DNA of 64,000 nucleotides. It comes from Pandoraea commovens. GTDB lineage: Bacteria > Pseudomonadota > Gammaproteobacteria > Burkholderiales > Burkholderiaceae. Of the stretch, positions 56,665 through 64,000 are shown in pieces (the stretch's first letter is position 1; each line of letters begins with the position of its first letter). Position numbers and translations under genes: made by a program. Location of the stretch: the NCBI RefSeq assembly GCF_902459615.1, contig NZ_CABPSA010000007.1, positions 186,001-250,000 on the forward strand, written 5' to 3'. A model generated the notes under the pieces. That model had not been told where the DNA came from and did no database searches. It worked only from the letters and a program-made list of their open reading frames with translations.

Positions 56665-57966
56665 TCAGGCATTCCGAGATCGCTTGCTTGACTGCGAGGC
56701 ACGATCGAAGCAGCCGAACAAAAACACGGCAACCGCGAACCCCAGTGTGACGACGCACACGCCATTCCACCCCGCCCATGCCCACGCCGCGCCTGACAGC
56801 GCAGCACCAATTGCGCCGCCGACGAAAAAGATGCCGACAAAGAGCGCGTTCAATCGGCCACGAGCCGCCGGATTGATCAGGTTGATCGCGCGTCGACCGA
56901 GCGTTTGATCCGCGATCACACCGGCGTCGAGCGCCGCCGCCCCGACTACCAGCAATGCGAGTGCAAGGACGGGGTGCGTGGCCGCGGAGAACCCGCCCCA
57001 GCCCGCCCCGGCAATCGCGAGCACGAGTACCGCCGCGATCATCACCAGATGCGCAGTGATTTGTGTCGCGCGCCCCGCCCCGCGATCGCCGAGGTAGCCC
57101 GCGAGCGGCGTCACCATCGCGCCCGTTGCACCCGCCAGCGCGAAGGCAGCAATGCCTTGTGTACCCAGCGAAAACGGCGGCTGGGCAAGAAGCAGTGCAA
57201 TGGCTGTCCAGAACGCGCTGAACGCACCGAGTGCGAGCGCGGCAAGCGTCGCGCGACGCTGTAAGACGCGTTCGGTGCGCAGCAAGGTCCACAGCGAACG
57301 CAGCAAGTCCAAGTAGCGAGCAGCCGTCTTCGGCTTGTGACTCGGCAACCGCGTCAGCAGCACGACAGCAAGCAGCGAGTCGGCCAACGCCGCGAAGCCA
57401 TAGAACGCACGCCAGCCAAACGCTCCGCCGATCAGGCTCGCGAGCGGTCGCGACAACAAAATGCCCAGCATCAAGCCGCTCATCACGTTGCCGACTGCGC
57501 GTCCGCGCCGGCTTTCAGGCGCCATCGACGCCGCCATCGGCACGAGCATCTGGATCACGCTCGATGTCGCCCCGGCCATGAACACCGATGCCAGAAACAG
57601 CCAGCCCGATCGTGCGAGCGACGCGAATCCGAGGAACATCGCGCAGCAGGCGAGCGTCCAGACGATCAGGCGGCGATTTTCAAGGAGGTCGCATAGCGGT
57701 ACGAGCAATAGCAGACCCGCGGCGTAGCCGAGTTGCGGGAGCATTGCGATCATGCCGGCAAGCTCGGGCGGCAGAGTCAATGCTCGGCTGACAGGCCCTG
57801 TCAGAGGTTGTGCGGCGGTCAGGTTCACGACGATGACACCGACGGCTGCGGCAAAAAATATCGTCAATGGCGTGGTCAGGCCACCGCCTGGGGACGCATC
57901 CGCTTGCAGTGAGGGCAGCGAAGCGGAGGGCAGTTTGCGCGCGCAAGTGTCAGAAGGTTGACTCAT
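56665..57966 (-). CDS. MFS transporter
   Basis: A 433-aa 12-helix major facilitator. LLVPLCDLLENRRLI is the loop 2-3 signature (GxLaDrxGrr-like), with a second half marked by PLAGYLGDRGAGRATQ. It is likely a drug or metabolite exporter. The start is the ATG at 57966. It diverges from a LysR gene 98 bases away, its probable regulator. Confidence 0.84.
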   Translation of the reverse strand: MSQPSDTCARKLPSASLPSLQADASPGGGLTTPLTIFFAAAVGVIVVNLTAAQPLTGPVSRALTLPPELAGMIAMLPQLGYAAGLLLLVPLCDLLENRRLIVWTLACCAMFLGFASLARSGWLFLASVFMAGATSSVIQMLVPMAASMAPESRRGRAVGNVMSGLMLGILLSRPLASLIGGAFGWRAFYGFAALADSLLAVVLLTRLPSHKPKTAARYLDLLRSLWTLLRTERVLQRRATLAALALGAFSAFWTAIALLLAQPPFSLGTQGIAAFALAGATGAMVTPLAGYLGDRGAGRATQITAHLVMIAAVLVLAIAGAGWGGFSAATHPVLALALLVVGAAALDAGVIADQTLGRRAINLINPAARGRLNALFVGIFFVGGAIGAALSGAAWAWAGWNGVCVVTLGFAVAVFLFGCFDRASQSSKRSRNA

Positions 57967-58032
57967 GGGTTTGGGCTTCCGGTGTACGAGTGTGGCTTAT
58001 CCTAAGGACGAGAACGTTATGCGACAATTGAA

Positions 58033-58044
58033 TTATCTTGATAA
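58033..58044. promoter_or_regulatory. LysR-type dyad between MFS and LysR genes
   Basis: TTATC-TT-GATAA, a 5-base-arm dyad, in the 98-base divergent gap. It has the T-N11-A style spacing typical for LysR sites and lies 21 bases before the LysR start codon. Confidence 0.45.
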
Positions 58045-58064
58045 TGTTTATGCGAGATTGTTTG

Positions 58065-58994
58065 ATGAACACGCGAGACTTGCAGGCTTTCGTGGCTGTG
58101 GTCGAAAGCGGCTCAATGGTGCGGGCCGCAGAGAGACTGTTTTTGACTCAGCCGGGACTCACGCGCCGTGTCCAGAATCTGGAAACGATGCTCGGCATCG
58201 AGCTGCTCGACCGGCAGAGCAAGCCGCTCAAACCGACGGCGGCCGGAAGCGACGTCTATGGCCTTGCGCGCGCGGTGCTACGCGCGGTCGACGACCTGCT
58301 GGCCGTCGCGTCGCCTGATAGCGAGCCGGCAGGCGAGTTTAGGATCGGGGTACCGCCGTTTTTGTCTGAGATGGCGTTGGAGCAACCCATCGACCGTCTG
58401 CGTGCCGCGTTTCCGAATCTGACGCTGCGCGTGACAGCGGGCTGGTCGCCGGGACTGCTGGAGGGCATCGAAAAGGCGAAGGCGGACGCGGTCGTCGTGC
58501 TTTTGCCTGAAGGCGTGCCATTGCCGGCAGGCCTGACGTCGACGCTTCTCGCCTATAAGCCCACGGTCGTCGTCGCGCCGCGCTCGTTCAGTCTGCCCGA
58601 CAAACCCGTCTCGCTCGCCGATCTGGCGGCTTATCCGTGGGTGCTGAACCAGGACGGTTGCGGAATGCGTTCAGCACTGAGTCGCGCCATGTCTGCGGCG
58701 GGCTTGCCGTTCAACGTCGCTGTCGAAGCGTTCGGTTCGGAACTACAGTTGTCGCTGGTCGCGCGCGCTTTGGGCGTCGGGCTCGCTGCGCCTGAAGTGC
58801 TGGCGCGCAGCCCGCATCGCAATGCGCTGCAGATCGTCGATGTGCCTGAGTTCAATAGCGGGCTGAACGTGTGGCTCGTGCATGGCGTGCTGCCTGGCCG
58901 TCTCGTGCGACCCGTCGCGGTGATGCGCGACGCACTGATCGAAACGCTGGAAAGGGATGCGGTATGTTTGCCCCTCGCCGATTCCGTCGCATAA
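58065..58994 (+). CDS. LysR-family transcriptional regulator
   Basis: A 309-aa LysR protein from the ATG at 58065 (MNTRDLQAFVAVVESG). The helix-turn-helix is at about 16-36 (SMVRAAERLFLTQPGLTRRV). Divergent from and probably controlling the MFS exporter. Confidence 0.84.
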   Translation: MNTRDLQAFVAVVESGSMVRAAERLFLTQPGLTRRVQNLETMLGIELLDRQSKPLKPTAAGSDVYGLARAVLRAVDDLLAVASPDSEPAGEFRIGVPPFLSEMALEQPIDRLRAAFPNLTLRVTAGWSPGLLEGIEKAKADAVVVLLPEGVPLPAGLTSTLLAYKPTVVVAPRSFSLPDKPVSLADLAAYPWVLNQDGCGMRSALSRAMSAAGLPFNVAVEAFGSELQLSLVARALGVGLAAPEVLARSPHRNALQIVDVPEFNSGLNVWLVHGVLPGRLVRPVAVMRDALIETLERDAVCLPLADSVA

Positions 58995-59070
58995 GCCCGA
59001 ACAGAAGCTGAGTTGCAGGAGATTTCCCCACCACCGGCCTCGGCGCAAAAGCCGGGGAGATTCGCACGTC

Positions 59071-59249
59071 GAAGCCGCTTGCCACCGTCCATCCGCTTTG
59101 GCTTTTTCGATTTCTCGCATTCCTGACGGGCGCATTCTGCCTTCGGCGATCAAGGCTTATGCTCGTTCTGCATTCAACTTGGCCCAGATGCTGTTAGCCA
59201 AGCGTGGGGTGAAACGCTGCAACCAGTGCTCGTCGCTTTTCTTCTTCCC
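59071..59249 (-). pseudogene. Decayed copy of the ydeI-like gene
   Basis: Near-identical to codons of the intact gene at about 55490-55665: the minus strand encodes SDEHWLQRFTPR then ANSIWAKLN and RMRPSGMREIEKAKADGR. A TAA stop (minus strand of 59157-59159) interrupts the frame and both ends are missing. Confidence 0.85.
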
Positions 59250-59259
59250 CCTGGCCGTT

Positions 59260-60087
59260 CTAGCCCGGCAGAATGCCGCTCACGACCTGAAGCCAGCGGC
59301 CCGGCGTCAGTCCGAAGGTCTTCGAGAAATGGCGCGTCATATGGCTCTGATCGGCAAAGCCTGCCGTAGCAGCCGCATCCACGAGAGATGTACCCGCAAG
59401 CAACTGGTGACGTACATCATCCAGACGCCGCATCGTCAGATACCGGTACGGACTCGTGCCGTAGAACGTGCGAAAGTCGCGCGACAGACTCCACCTATCC
59501 CGCCCTGTCGCCGCTTCGAGTTCGTCCAGTGTGACGACCCGCGCGCTGTGGGTATGCAGAAAGTCCCGCGCGCGCTGTGCCGCCAGATAGTCGCCCTTCG
59601 TCTTCCGCGCAGGCGCACCGGAGACTGCCGCGAGCGCGTGGGCCAGTTCCGTCAGCGCGTCGCTCTGTTCCAGCGGCTCCAGCGTGTGGCTGACGTGTTG
59701 CAGCAACGTCTCGGTCGCCGCCGCCAGACGCGGATCCGTCGTCACGCCGCCTTCGACGAACGGCAACGCCTGCCCGCCAAGTACATCCTGAAATAGCGAC
59801 GGATGCACGTAAATCATGCGATACCGGAAGCCTTCGTCGGTGCCCGCCTGCCCATCGTGCGGTTCGTCGGGATGCAGCACCATTGTGTTGCCGGGCAGAC
59901 TATTTCGCTGCCCCCGCCGATAGCTGAAACTCTGAACACCCGCGAGCGTGCGGCCAATCGCGTAGGTGTCGTGGCGATGCATCGAGTAAGCGTTACCGCG
60001 AAACCACGCCTCGAAGCGCTCCACGCCCTCAATCGGCTGTGCATGCTTGACCCAGTCGGGTGTTAAAGCGGATGTCCGTCGATTCAT
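59260..60087 (-). CDS. AraC-family transcriptional regulator
   Basis: A 275-aa regulator with an N-terminal cupin-like sensor (MHRHDTYAIGRTLAGVQ, LHPDEPHDG) and a C-terminal AraC double helix-turn-helix (GTSLVDAAATAGFADQSHMT and FSKTFGLTPGRW). The start is the ATG at 60087. It lies next to the macAB-oprM efflux operon, and might control it. Its 3' end exists again as a remnant at 56442-56535. Confidence 0.85.
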   Translation of the reverse strand: MNRRTSALTPDWVKHAQPIEGVERFEAWFRGNAYSMHRHDTYAIGRTLAGVQSFSYRRGQRNSLPGNTMVLHPDEPHDGQAGTDEGFRYRMIYVHPSLFQDVLGGQALPFVEGGVTTDPRLAAATETLLQHVSHTLEPLEQSDALTELAHALAAVSGAPARKTKGDYLAAQRARDFLHTHSARVVTLDELEAATGRDRWSLSRDFRTFYGTSPYRYLTMRRLDDVRHQLLAGTSLVDAAATAGFADQSHMTRHFSKTFGLTPGRWLQVVSGILPG

Positions 60088-60160
60088 GATGTACGGCCTC
60101 GGATGACCTCACGCGTCACGGTGCAGTTCGCAGGTTCAAACCACGCTCGATATTACTCAC

Positions 60161-61639
60161 TCAAGCAGGCGGATTCACATCCGACGCATTCCCTGCCCCG
60201 CCCAGCGCCTTGTACAGCACCATGCGATTGTTCAAACGGTTCAGGCGCACTTGCGCATCGGCCGTTTGCGCGTTGCGCAGCAACTGCAACTGCTCCAGCC
60301 ACTGCTGCACTCCGATAGCGCCCGCCTGATAGCGCGAACGCAGCAAGGTCTCGGCACGCTGCGCCTGCACCAGCGACAGCGCACGTTGCTCGCCCTCCCG
60401 CGTCAGTTGCTCACGCGCCGACAGTGCGTTCTCGACTTCGCTCAGCGCCGTAAAGAGGCTCTTGCGGAAATTCACCACCGCTTCCTCGTACTGCGTCTGC
60501 GACACCTTGATCTGCAACTGCATCGTATTCCACTGGATGAACGGCAACGCCAGCCCCACCCCCAGTGAACCGATCGGGTTCTGCAACACGCGCTCCAGCG
60601 ACGTACTCGTCGTCCCTACCTGCCCCGTCAGCGTGAACGTCGGGTAAAAGCTCGTGCGGGTGATGTCGACGTTAGCGAGCGTCCCACGCAAACGCAATTC
60701 CGCCGCGCGCAAGTCCGGACGACGGCCCAGCAGCTCCGCAGGCAAGCCCGCCGGTACGACAGGCAACGCCTGCGTCGGCAGCGTCGACGGTTCGGCCGCC
60801 GCCTGCTCCGGCGGACGGTCGAACAGAATCGCCAGCGCATTGCGGTTTTCCGTGCGCTGCTGCAACAACTGCGTGAGCGCCGCGCGCTGATCGGCCAGAT
60901 TGCCCTCCGTCTGCGCCACATCCAGCCCCGACACCGCCCCCGCCGCATAGCGCGAGCGCACCAGCGCCAGAATCCGTTCGCTATAAGCGATATTGCCCTC
61001 GGTGTTGGCGATCTGCTGATTCAGGAAGCCGATCGTCCAGTACAACTGCGCCGTCGTACCGATGATCGACAGACGCGCGGACTCGCGGTCGGCGTCGGTC
61101 GCCTCATACTCCCAGCGCGCCGCATCGCGTTGCGCGGCCAGCTTGCCCCACAGGTCCAGCTCGTACGATGCCTGCGCCGACAGGGTGCTCTTACGCCCCG
61201 TTGCATGGGTATCCAGCGTGCGTTGCACGGTCGCGTTCCCACCAACGGTGACGGACGGCGTGAGGTTCGTATCCGCCAACCCCGCCTGCAATTGCGCGCG
61301 ATACACGCGAATCCCCGCCGCCGCCAGGTCGTTGTTGACGGCCAGCACATCGGTAATCAGACGATCCAACACCGGGTCGCCGAACGCACGCCAGAAGTCG
61401 GGGGCAATCGTTGCGGTGTTGCCAGCGACGGCAGGCGACGTCGCGGAAGCCCCCGCCCACTGCGCGGGCACCGGCACCGCCGGCAGCGGATCGTGATGTA
61501 CACCAGCGCAGCCAGTGAGCAGCACTGCTGCGCTCGCCAGCGCGAGGACCGTACGACGCAGCACCGTCGACGTGCCGGACAGATCGGCCGAAACTAACGA
61601 AGCGAACGAGTGGCAAGTAGTAGATTTCATTCTGGTCAT
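60161..61639 (-). CDS. Outer membrane efflux lipoprotein, OprM/NodT family
   Basis: A 492-aa TolC-like channel. The start is the ATG at 61639 (MTRMKSTT); 61630 is an alternative. The lipobox is LLTGC near residue 38. Two OEP repeats with long coiled helices follow. It completes the MacAB tripartite pump encoded just upstream. The longer open frame to 61861 lies within macB. Confidence 0.86.
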   Translation of the reverse strand: MTRMKSTTCHSFASLVSADLSGTSTVLRRTVLALASAAVLLTGCAGVHHDPLPAVPVPAQWAGASATSPAVAGNTATIAPDFWRAFGDPVLDRLITDVLAVNNDLAAAGIRVYRAQLQAGLADTNLTPSVTVGGNATVQRTLDTHATGRKSTLSAQASYELDLWGKLAAQRDAARWEYEATDADRESARLSIIGTTAQLYWTIGFLNQQIANTEGNIAYSERILALVRSRYAAGAVSGLDVAQTEGNLADQRAALTQLLQQRTENRNALAILFDRPPEQAAAEPSTLPTQALPVVPAGLPAELLGRRPDLRAAELRLRGTLANVDITRTSFYPTFTLTGQVGTTSTSLERVLQNPIGSLGVGLALPFIQWNTMQLQIKVSQTQYEEAVVNFRKSLFTALSEVENALSAREQLTREGEQRALSLVQAQRAETLLRSRYQAGAIGVQQWLEQLQLLRNAQTADAQVRLNRLNNRMVLYKALGGAGNASDVNPPA

Positions 61640-61650
61640 CTGGCAATACC

Positions 61651-63747
61651 TCAATCGCGTGCAAGCGCTTCGACCGGATCCAGCCGCGCGGCATTGCGCG
61701 CTGGCATGAACCCGAACACCACGCCGATGAGCGTCGAACACAGGAATGCCGTGACGACCGAGCCCATCGAGAACACCATCTTCCACTTCTCGACGAACAG
61801 CGAGAACAGGAAGCTCGCCCCGAACGAAAGCGCAATCCCGATCGCGCCGCCCATCAGACACACCATGACGGCCTCCACCAGGAACTGCTGCATGATGTCG
61901 CTCTGACGCGCCCCGACCGCCATGCGGATACCGATCTCCCTCGTGCGCTCCGTCACCGACACGATCATGATGTTCATCACGCCGATACCGCCCACGACCA
62001 GCGAAATCACGGCGATAAGCGACAGCAGCAGCGTGAGCGACTGACTCGTCTTCTCGACGGTCTTCACCACGCTGTCCATGTTGTACGTGAAGAAGTCCTT
62101 GCGGCCGTGACGCTGCGTCATGAGCGTCTCCAGACTCTTCTCAGCGGCCTTGCTCGGCTGACCGTCACGCACGCGCACCGTAATGCTGTCGACGTTGCGC
62201 TGACCGAACAGACGCCCCGCCGCCGTGGTGTACGGCACCCAGATGTTCAGGCTCTTGGTGTCGCCGAATGCGCTCTTCTTCTCCACCGTCACACCGATCA
62301 CCACGCACGGCAGATTGCCCACGAAGATCACCTCGCCCAGCGGATTCGGGTTCGCACCGAACAGCTTGCGACGCGTATTCTGGTCGATCACGGCAACCTG
62401 CGCCTGGCGCCGCACCTCGTCCGCACCGAACGCAATGCCCTGCCCGATCTTCATGCCGCGCACCTGGAAGAAGTGCTCGCCCACGCCCGTCACCATCGCG
62501 CTCGCGTCGACATTGCGGTAGCGCAGCAGCAGACTGCGCGCCGTTTCGGGCGTCGCGCTGTCCACGTAAATCTGCTCCGAGAGCGCGTGCACGTCCTCGG
62601 GCACGAGCGTCTGAATCGCCGTCGCGCGGTTGTCGCCCCAGTCTTTGCCCGGATAGATGTTGATCGTGTTCGTGCCGATGCTGCCGATCTCGGCCAGCAT
62701 GTAGCGCTTCGCCCCTTCGCCAATGGCGACGATGGAGACGACCGACGTAATACCGATGATGATCCCGAGCATCGTCAGAAACGTGCGCAGCCGGTGCGAG
62801 ATCAGCGCGATCCACGCCATGCGGAAGGCCTCCGCAAAGCGGTCGATGCCCCCGGTCCAGCGACGCGGCGGAATCGCCCCGCCGTGGCTGGCACTCACCG
62901 AAGCGGGATCGGCGGCCGGAGCTGTCGAGGCAACCACGGCCTCCTCGGCGGCCTCCTCCGGCGACGGGACATCCGGCTCGATCTCCACCGGCGTGTTCTC
63001 ACGGTCGGCCACGATCTCGCCGTCGCGAATCTCGATGATGCGGCGCGCATGCGCGGCGACCTTCTCGTCGTGGGTCACGATAATGACCGTGTGCCCCAGC
63101 GCGTTGAGTTCCTTGAGAATGCGGATGACTTCGCGTCCGCTGCGCGTATCGAGTGCGCCGGTCGGCTCGTCGGCCAGAATCACATCGCCGCCATTCATCA
63201 GCGCGCGCGCAATACTCACACGCTGCTGCTGACCGCCCGACAACTGGCTCGGCCGATGTTCCGTGCGATCGGCCAGTCCGAGCCGCTCCAGCAGCATCAC
63301 GGAGCGCGCACGACGCGCCGCATGCGGCGTGCCGGTGTACACCGACGGCATCTCCACGTTCGACGCCGCGTCGAGGTGCGGCAGCAGATGGTAGCGCTGG
63401 AAGATGAAGCCGAAGTGCTCGCGACGCAGTTGCGCGAGCGCGTCCGCATCGAGATCGCGCGTCTCGCGCCCCGCAACGCGGTAGCTGCCGTCGCTCGGAT
63501 GGTCGAGACAGCCGAGAATGTTCATCAGCGTCGACTTGCCCGAGCCGGACGCCCCCATGATCGCGACGATCTCGCCTTCTTCGATGGTGAGATTGACGTC
63601 GCGCAACACGGTCACGTCACGCTCACCGGCCGGAAAGCGTCGGGTGATGCCCGTGAGTTCGAGCATCGGGTGGGGACGGACGTCGGAAGCCCGCTCAGCG
63701 GCTTGCGACGCTTGTGACACAGAAGACGTACCGGCGGCTTGAGTCAT
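61651..63747 (-). CDS. macB: Macrolide-type ABC exporter MacB
   Basis: A 698-aa fused exporter. The N-terminal ATPase has GASGSGKST, LSGGQQQR and DEPTGALD, followed by a linker of about 50 residues longer than usual. Four transmembrane helices with a periplasmic MacB_PCD domain and FtsX-like C-terminal domain complete it. Exports macrolides, lipopeptides or siderophores with MacA and the outer membrane lipoprotein. The start is the ATG at 63747. Confidence 0.9.
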   Translation of the reverse strand: MTQAAGTSSVSQASQAAERASDVRPHPMLELTGITRRFPAGERDVTVLRDVNLTIEEGEIVAIMGASGSGKSTLMNILGCLDHPSDGSYRVAGRETRDLDADALAQLRREHFGFIFQRYHLLPHLDAASNVEMPSVYTGTPHAARRARSVMLLERLGLADRTEHRPSQLSGGQQQRVSIARALMNGGDVILADEPTGALDTRSGREVIRILKELNALGHTVIIVTHDEKVAAHARRIIEIRDGEIVADRENTPVEIEPDVPSPEEAAEEAVVASTAPAADPASVSASHGGAIPPRRWTGGIDRFAEAFRMAWIALISHRLRTFLTMLGIIIGITSVVSIVAIGEGAKRYMLAEIGSIGTNTINIYPGKDWGDNRATAIQTLVPEDVHALSEQIYVDSATPETARSLLLRYRNVDASAMVTGVGEHFFQVRGMKIGQGIAFGADEVRRQAQVAVIDQNTRRKLFGANPNPLGEVIFVGNLPCVVIGVTVEKKSAFGDTKSLNIWVPYTTAAGRLFGQRNVDSITVRVRDGQPSKAAEKSLETLMTQRHGRKDFFTYNMDSVVKTVEKTSQSLTLLLSLIAVISLVVGGIGVMNIMIVSVTERTREIGIRMAVGARQSDIMQQFLVEAVMVCLMGGAIGIALSFGASFLFSLFVEKWKMVFSMGSVVTAFLCSTLIGVVFGFMPARNAARLDPVEALARD

Positions 63748-63762
63748 GGCGCTCGCCTTCCT

Positions 63763-64000
63763 TTATTGGGACGCACCGGGCGAGGCGTCCGTCGAGGCCT
63801 GCGTGCTGTCGCCCGCCTCGCCGATCACGACGCGATCGTCGGCCGTGAGACCTTCTTTCACCTCGACCCGCACGTTGTTGTTCAGTCCGGTGACGATCTG
63901 ACGCGTCACAGCCTTGCCATCGCCCTTGCCCTCCGCAGGCAGAACACGCACTTCGTAACGGTCCGGGCCGACCTTCTTGCCCAGCGCCGCCACCGGCACG
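63763..64000 (-). CDS. macA: MacA periplasmic adaptor, 3' end only
   Basis: The C-terminal part (about 78 aa) of a membrane fusion protein: VRVEVKEGLTADDRVVIGEAGD is a MacA-type tail. The rest lies beyond the window edge. It ends 16 bases before macB starts. Confidence 0.75.
   Translation of the reverse strand, partial: VPVAALGKKVGPDRYEVRVLPAEGKGDGKAVTRQIVTGLNNNVRVEVKEGLTADDRVVIGEAGDSTQASTDASPGASQ

Noticed and set aside
58038-58064. Earlier starts for the LysR gene at 58065
   Set aside because: MIMFMRDCL lacks family sequence and would place the start inside the dyad; MNTRDLQ is the typical start.

Overview
This window reads as a high-GC betaproteobacterial chromosome, most likely Burkholderiaceae and close to Pandoraea or Burkholderia. 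That placement rests on the style of the hopanoid gene hpnC, the OmpC-like 16-strand porin, the many LysR, MocR and IclR regulators, the cyo and cio quinol oxidases and the MacAB-OprM style efflux set. It is inference from protein style and was not searched. Coding density is high. No rRNA, tRNA, CRISPR array or complete insertion sequence was recognised.

Layout. 0-3.3 kb holds hpnC, a DMT exporter and a nitronate monooxygenase. 3.4-7.1 kb is a GABA or putrescine catabolic pair (aldehyde dehydrogenase and gabT) divergent from an XRE-cupin (PuuR-like) regulator, with two AT-rich direct repeats between them. 7.3-20.8 kb is one catabolic locus. Its forward operon encodes two unrecognised proteins (575 and 266 aa), an M19-like protein with altered metal ligands and an IlvB-like ThDP enzyme. 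It is followed by a porin and a polyamine-type ABC importer on the reverse strand, then a MocR-type and an IclR-type regulator. 22.5-26.7 kb is the cyoABCD cytochrome bo oxidase operon with a coupled LysR gene.

26.9-33.3 kb combines an autotransporter carrying an HExxH metalloprotease motif, three tiny well-started ORFs (24, 34 and 25 codons) transcribed divergently from it and ended by a strong terminator, and a two-component system. 33.3-35.2 kb holds a LysE exporter and a LysR gene overlapping a 45-aa membrane peptide. 35.3-44.9 kb is a molybdenum and respiration block: a MocR-like regulator, moaD, moaE, moaA, a bestrophin-like protein, cydAB of the cyanide-insensitive type and an FdhF/YdeP oxidoreductase. 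A shared motif (core AGTACAGTT) lies before the regulator gene, before moaA and before fdhF, which suggests one regulon.

44.9-50.1 kb holds a ClpK-like disaggregase with an N-terminal CCCH zinc site, an ABC-F protein and a GNAT protein. 50.3-55.2 kb looks accessory: two cold-shock proteins, several small hypotheticals, a short tyrosine recombinase, a serine hydrolase and three copies of a 17-base repeat. 55.2-60.1 kb contains ydeI-like, cupin, MFS, LysR and AraC genes plus decayed fragments of the ydeI-like and araC genes. 60.1-64.0 kb is an OprM-like outer membrane lipoprotein, macB and the 3' end of macA, cut by the window edge.

The strongest candidates for something undescribed are the three-peptide cluster beside the autotransporter protease and two-component system, the 7.4-12.7 kb operon, and the motif-linked MocR, molybdenum cofactor and formate dehydrogenase regulon.
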